This document shows, in pieces, positions 60,160-64,000 of a DNA stretch of 64,000 nt. Each line of letters begins with the position of its first letter. Within the stretch, counting starts at the first letter, position 1. Under the pieces are notes generated by a model. The model ran no database searches, was not told the origin of the DNA, and saw only the letters and a program-made list of their open reading frames with translations. This DNA is from Gigaspora rosea (lineage: Eukaryota > Glomeromycota > Glomeromycetes > Diversisporales > Gigasporaceae). The DNA is taken from the NCBI GenBank assembly GCA_003550325.1, contig QKWP01000043.1, forward strand, positions 328,293 through 392,292. Reading direction: 5' to 3'. A program made the position numbers and the translations under genes.

Positions 60160-60960
60160 AAATACCTAAAGAAAAAAAGTTAAATCTAATAACAAAAAAA
60201 AGAGCTAAAGAAAAAAAACAAAGAAAAAAAAACACTTATTCTCAAACATTTTGTTCAACTGCCAAAAAACAAAAAAAAACTGAACCAAAAAACAAAAAAA
60301 AAACTCAACCAAATACAACCAACAAAAAAAAAAAAGAACAAAACAAAAACAAACTAAAAAATAAAATAAATAAAAATACACAAAAGCAAAACCTTAAAAA
60401 ACCCTAACAAAAAAGCAAAAATAAAAAAAATTAAAAAAAATCAAATGAAAAAATACACGATATTAAAAACAAACAATCAAAAAGAAAAAATACAAAAAAA
60501 ATAAACTACATCAAAAAATAAAAAATAAAAAAAATAAAAAAATCTGAAAAAAACTATAAAGAAAAAAAAGTAAAAAAATAAAAAAAGTAAAAAAAGCCAA
60601 AAAATTAAAAAAAATAAAAAATGTCTAAAAAAACATAAAACAAAAAATTAATAAATAAATAAATATATAAAAAAGCTATAAAAAAAATAAAAAAAGAAGA
60701 AAATAATAAAAAAAAACCAAAAAAAAACTATAAAAAAAAAAGAAAAAAATTAAGAGTACAAAATAATGTATTAGAAAAAAAATAATAAATAAAATAAATA
60801 AAGAAAAAGAAAGAAATATAAAAAAAGATAAAAAAATTAAGAAAAAAATAAAAAAAATGTAATAAAAAAATAAAAAAAACATAATAACTAATAAAAAAAA
60901 TATAATAAAAAAAAAAGTAAGAAAAAAGCCAAATAAATTAAGAAAAAAAACCTATATAAT
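60160..60960. repeat. Extreme A-rich low-complexity tract
   Basis: Runs of A with scattered T, C and G; the plus strand is mostly A with few T, a strong strand asymmetry. Predicted open frames on the minus strand (poly-Phe/Leu) are artefacts. Confidence 0.85.
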
Positions 60961-60974
60961 ATAAACAATTTAAG

Positions 60975-61060
60975 TTTTAGCTGCTATAAAATCATATGAT
61001 TTAAATGCTTATCTGCTATAAAGTCATACGATTTAAGTGCCTACCTGCTATAATATAATC
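60975..61060. repeat. Tandem repeat, about 36-bp unit, 2-3 copies
   Basis: The phrase CTGCTATAAARTCATAYGATT plus TAARTGC recurs in succession, followed by a partial third copy. Next to it, 61165-61235 is a run of AATGGCAAAATAG-type words. Confidence 0.75.
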
Positions 61061-61785
61061 AATTGTAATGCTTGCAGAAGTTAGTATAATGGCCACAAAA
61101 AAAAAATTAATTAAAAAAAAATTAAAAAATTTTTTGATCCTAATTGGCTTTATATTATTTTAGTGAAATGGTTAAATAGTGAAATGGCAAAATAGCAAAA
61201 TGGCAAAACAGTGAAATAGCAAAATGGCAAAACAACTTCAAAATAACTTCAAAATAAAAAAAAACTAGTTGAGAAAAAAAAAAAAGAAAACAAAAGAAAA
61301 CTTACAAAAGAAAAGTGGCTTCAAAATAGTGAAGTATGGCTCTAAAATGACTCCAGCCTAGAAGAAAAAAACCAAAAAAGAAAACAATGATTATTAATAA
61401 TAATTATTGTTTATATATGATCACTAATCTCAAAAATGATTGGCTAGTCATATGGAGTCGCCATTTTAGTTTTTTTTAAAAAAAAATTAAATAGTAAATA
61501 ATTAACTTAGTAAAACAAAATTTAGCTCATTTTTAATTTTATTTATAATTAACAATTTATCTAAGCAACAAAAAATCTAAAAGCAAAAAAAATAAAAAAT
61601 AAAAAAATCTCAAAACTATTATATAAAATTAATCATTTTTAAACTTAGTACCAAATATATGAATAGCTAAGTCTTACTTAGCATTTATGCTTCTTTGCAA
61701 AAGCATAAACATAAACACAAACAAGAGCATAAGTATAAACAAAAGCAAAAACATAGCTATATACAATACTTTCAACTTTGTGATA

Positions 61786-63440
61786 CAGTTAAATCTCCAT
61801 AAATGCAATTTGTAGGAACAAGCCTACAACATGCATTTAGAGAGGTTTGCATTTAAAGAAAGCCAATTAAATTGTAGCTTTAAAAATTAGATTATCAAGT
61901 TTGTATAACTTCTACCAAAAACTATATAATCTATCTTAAATACTAAAATTTGATGGCTATATGCATTTAGTGATATAAAATGTGATTTAAGAAAACATGC
62001 ATTTACAGAATATAGAACATATATTTACAGAATATAGAACATGCATTTAGCACTATTTTTTTTTATTGTTCAGGTGAGGTCATGCCTCTGAACTTTATTG
62101 GATATATATTAATTATTACAATATATATTGCTTACAATTTTTATACTATCTACTAAGTACCGAAACTTGAACTATTTTATCCATAACCTAAACCTACCAG
62201 AGCTTACCATACTCCTATTCATATAGCTAGCCTGGTTTTGGATGTTCCTTTTCCCCAGCCAACAGTCAGTGTTTACATGTCCACCACTTTACCCATATTT
62301 CCTAATATCATTACTTCCAATTTGGTGTATGTGATTCCAGGTAGGCACTTTCTGCTTTCAAATTGGTATACCCAGTTTCCTTACTGGCGTACTTCTCGGG
62401 AGTTCGTATCTCAAGCTATACAGCTGCTTCTACCACATTGGGTAAGTATCTCAGGCCTGTATACTGCCACAACTAGCTAATTTTTCTGCAACTTGGGAAC
62501 CCAGGATTTAATGTTCTAAATTCAGAAATATGCGAATGACTGTACTTTCTACTATAGTGATGAGTATCCAGACTTGTTTTGCCAAAGCTTCCAGTCCCAG
62601 ATATAGTTGGATGGCATCATGAAGCTCAGCCAACCCAATTTTCATACCACTACATGCACTTATACCAGCTATACCTAGCATTAGTGGTCCCAGATTCTTT
62701 TAATGTTCTCCCATATGGGTGCACCCAGAGCTCTGTTGGGCTTTGACACAACACACCTCTATGCTTCTACTTCTTGTTGGCTGGTTAGTTTTGTCTACCC
62801 TTGCAAGGTTCATTTTGATCCCCAGTACTCATATCCAACACCTCCAACTTTATACCAATCTCTCCCAAACTACCAAACTAGTTAGCCCGGAAGGATTGGT
62901 CTGCTCAGCTTTATGTGCTAATGGACACCCTTTCCTTGGTATCCTACTTCCGAAACGTAGGTCCTTTTCCTCTAGTATACTCTGGCAGCCAGGTTGGTGA
63001 CCTCTTTTGCTATAGGATATATTCCGTTCAGTTTTTCAGTCTCCGGTTGAGAGGGCTTCTGTAGCACCATAGAAGGACCTTCCTTACCTTCCTGCTCAGG
63101 ACTTGCCAAACAGGTTTTAATTGTTTCGTTCTCTTGGATTTGTCTGTATAACTTATACAACTATACCGATGCTCTCATTCAAGATGGTGGTACCAAGGTT
63201 ACAAGTGATATATCTAACCGATTAATGAACAAATGTTACCATAATACAGGCCTATTTTCCAATTCGTCTTCAGTAAAATTTGAACTCTAGACCTGTCACT
63301 TGGGGTGACAACCAGATAGCTTCTCTATGTTGCCACACCCTACTGCATTTAGCACTGTTAAAATCTTACAAAAAAGAAAAAAAATATGCATTTAGGAAGA
63401 TATTGTATTTATGGAAGTTGCATTTATAAAGGTCTAACTG
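61786..63440. mobile_element. TA-flanked MITE, CAGTTARA ends, with nested retroposon
   Basis: The ends CAGTTAAATCTCCATAAATG and the complement of CAGTTAGACCTTTATAAATG are inverted, with TA at 61784-61785 and 63441-63442. Internal ATGCATTTA words are repeated in the arms. The original element is about 350 bp; the rest is the retroposon 62055-63344. Confidence 0.85.
62055..63344 (-). mobile_element. tRNA-headed long retroposon (SINE-like), copy 2
   Basis: Flanked by a perfect 12-bp duplication GCATTTAGCACT (62043-62054 and 63345-63356). On the minus strand it starts with a decayed tRNA-like head (GAGAAGCTATCTGGTTGTCA, then GAGTTCAAATTTTACTG as B box) and ends in an A-rich tail (AATAAAAAAAAAT). 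It shares body blocks with 41775-43197. Length 1290 bp. Short open frames inside are not credible genes. Confidence 0.8.
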
Positions 63441-63442
63441 TA

Positions 63443-64000
63443 TTATAAATCTTTTTTTTTAAATATTTTTGCTAAAAATGAATAGCACATTTTAGCTAAT
63501 AAGCTTAAGAACTACCTCTATAGAAACTATGCATATTACAAAATTGATATCAGTATATAAGAGTATTAAATAATCTATATTTGCATAGTATGATTTTACT
63601 TTAAATATAGCAATAATTAGCAATTGTATATAAAAATTTATTTTAAATAATTTTTATATATGATTATTAATTATTACTATATATAAAAGTCAAAATAATA
63701 CTATGCAAATTGATTATTATACAATAATAAACATGTTCAAAAGAACAAAATATATTTACTTTGAAATTTTTATATAAATCAATTAATAATTTAAAAAAAT
63801 TACAGCCTTTTTAGCTATATTTATTGATATATAAAATAAAAAACTATCTAATAAAAAGTTATTTGATTTATACAAAAATTTTAAAATATATATTTACTTT
63901 TGTATACAAATTTTACTTATTATAAAAGTTGATTTAATTAGTAAAATTGTAACTTAACAATATAATAACTATCTATAATTATATATAAAATTTTTAAAAA
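63443..64000. other. AT-rich non-coding region at the window end
   Basis: No gene or recognisable repeat is seen; almost entirely A and T. Confidence 0.5.

Noticed and set aside
60676..60882. Phe/Leu-rich minus-strand frame
   Set aside because: Pure artefact of the A-rich tract.
62238..63160. Several 60-93 residue frames on both strands
   Set aside because: They lie inside the tRNA-headed retroposon, overlap each other and show no conserved domain. The second retroposon copy does not preserve them.

Overview
The window looks like nuclear DNA of an arbuscular mycorrhizal fungus (Glomeromycotina, Rhizophagus- or Gigaspora-like). This is an inference from very high AT content, short GT-AG introns of 60-70 nt, an amplified BTB-BACK-TLDc gene family and a very dense transposon load. 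Almost everything here is one head-to-tail array of BTB-BACK-TLDc paralogues, all on the minus strand and separated by a related spacer of about 1.2 kb, repeatedly broken by transposons. I find nine copies or remnants. Only two (14755-16291 and 51960-53496) can be read as intact 488-residue two-exon genes.

Layout. 1-3645: a nearly intact pseudogene copy plus a 3' fragment of another. 3646-8100: palindromic MITEs, a degenerate satellite and a decayed MULE/SWIM-like transposase. 8104-17640: segment D1, with spacer, foldback elements, a nested element and intact gene 2. 17427-20560: two decayed paralogues. 21096-25778: a hAT-type element with 8-bp target duplication, containing a pogo-like transposon with a broken transposase. 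26386-31725: two nested hAT-type elements; the inner one carries a BTB-TLDc fragment. 32325-40495: another decayed paralogue, split by a 6.4-kb insertion (hAT-type MITE containing a Ty3/gypsy element, containing a TA-flanked MITE, containing a solo LTR). 40684-55230: segment D2, a second copy of D1 with intact gene 5, a 5-kb TTAA-flanked DDE transposon, a tRNA-headed retroposon and a further hAT-type element. 54985-56690: a decayed paralogue. 57445-58053: a gluconokinase gene, the only clear single-copy metabolic gene. 58054-64000: foldback elements, an extreme A-rich tract, and a second tRNA-headed retroposon inside a TA-flanked MITE.

Functionally, the intact BTB-BACK-TLDc proteins would be expected to act as adaptors (BTB/BACK oligomerisation and possible CUL3 binding, with a TLDc sensor/effector domain), and the kinase would feed gluconate into the pentose phosphate pathway. 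No operon logic applies. The main story is birth and death of a tandem family under transposon attack. The D1/D2 pair preserves several filled/empty insertion sites. The most unusual signal is a 59-nt motif, gap-free in length, that recurs in otherwise unrelated transposons, usually as an inverted pair.
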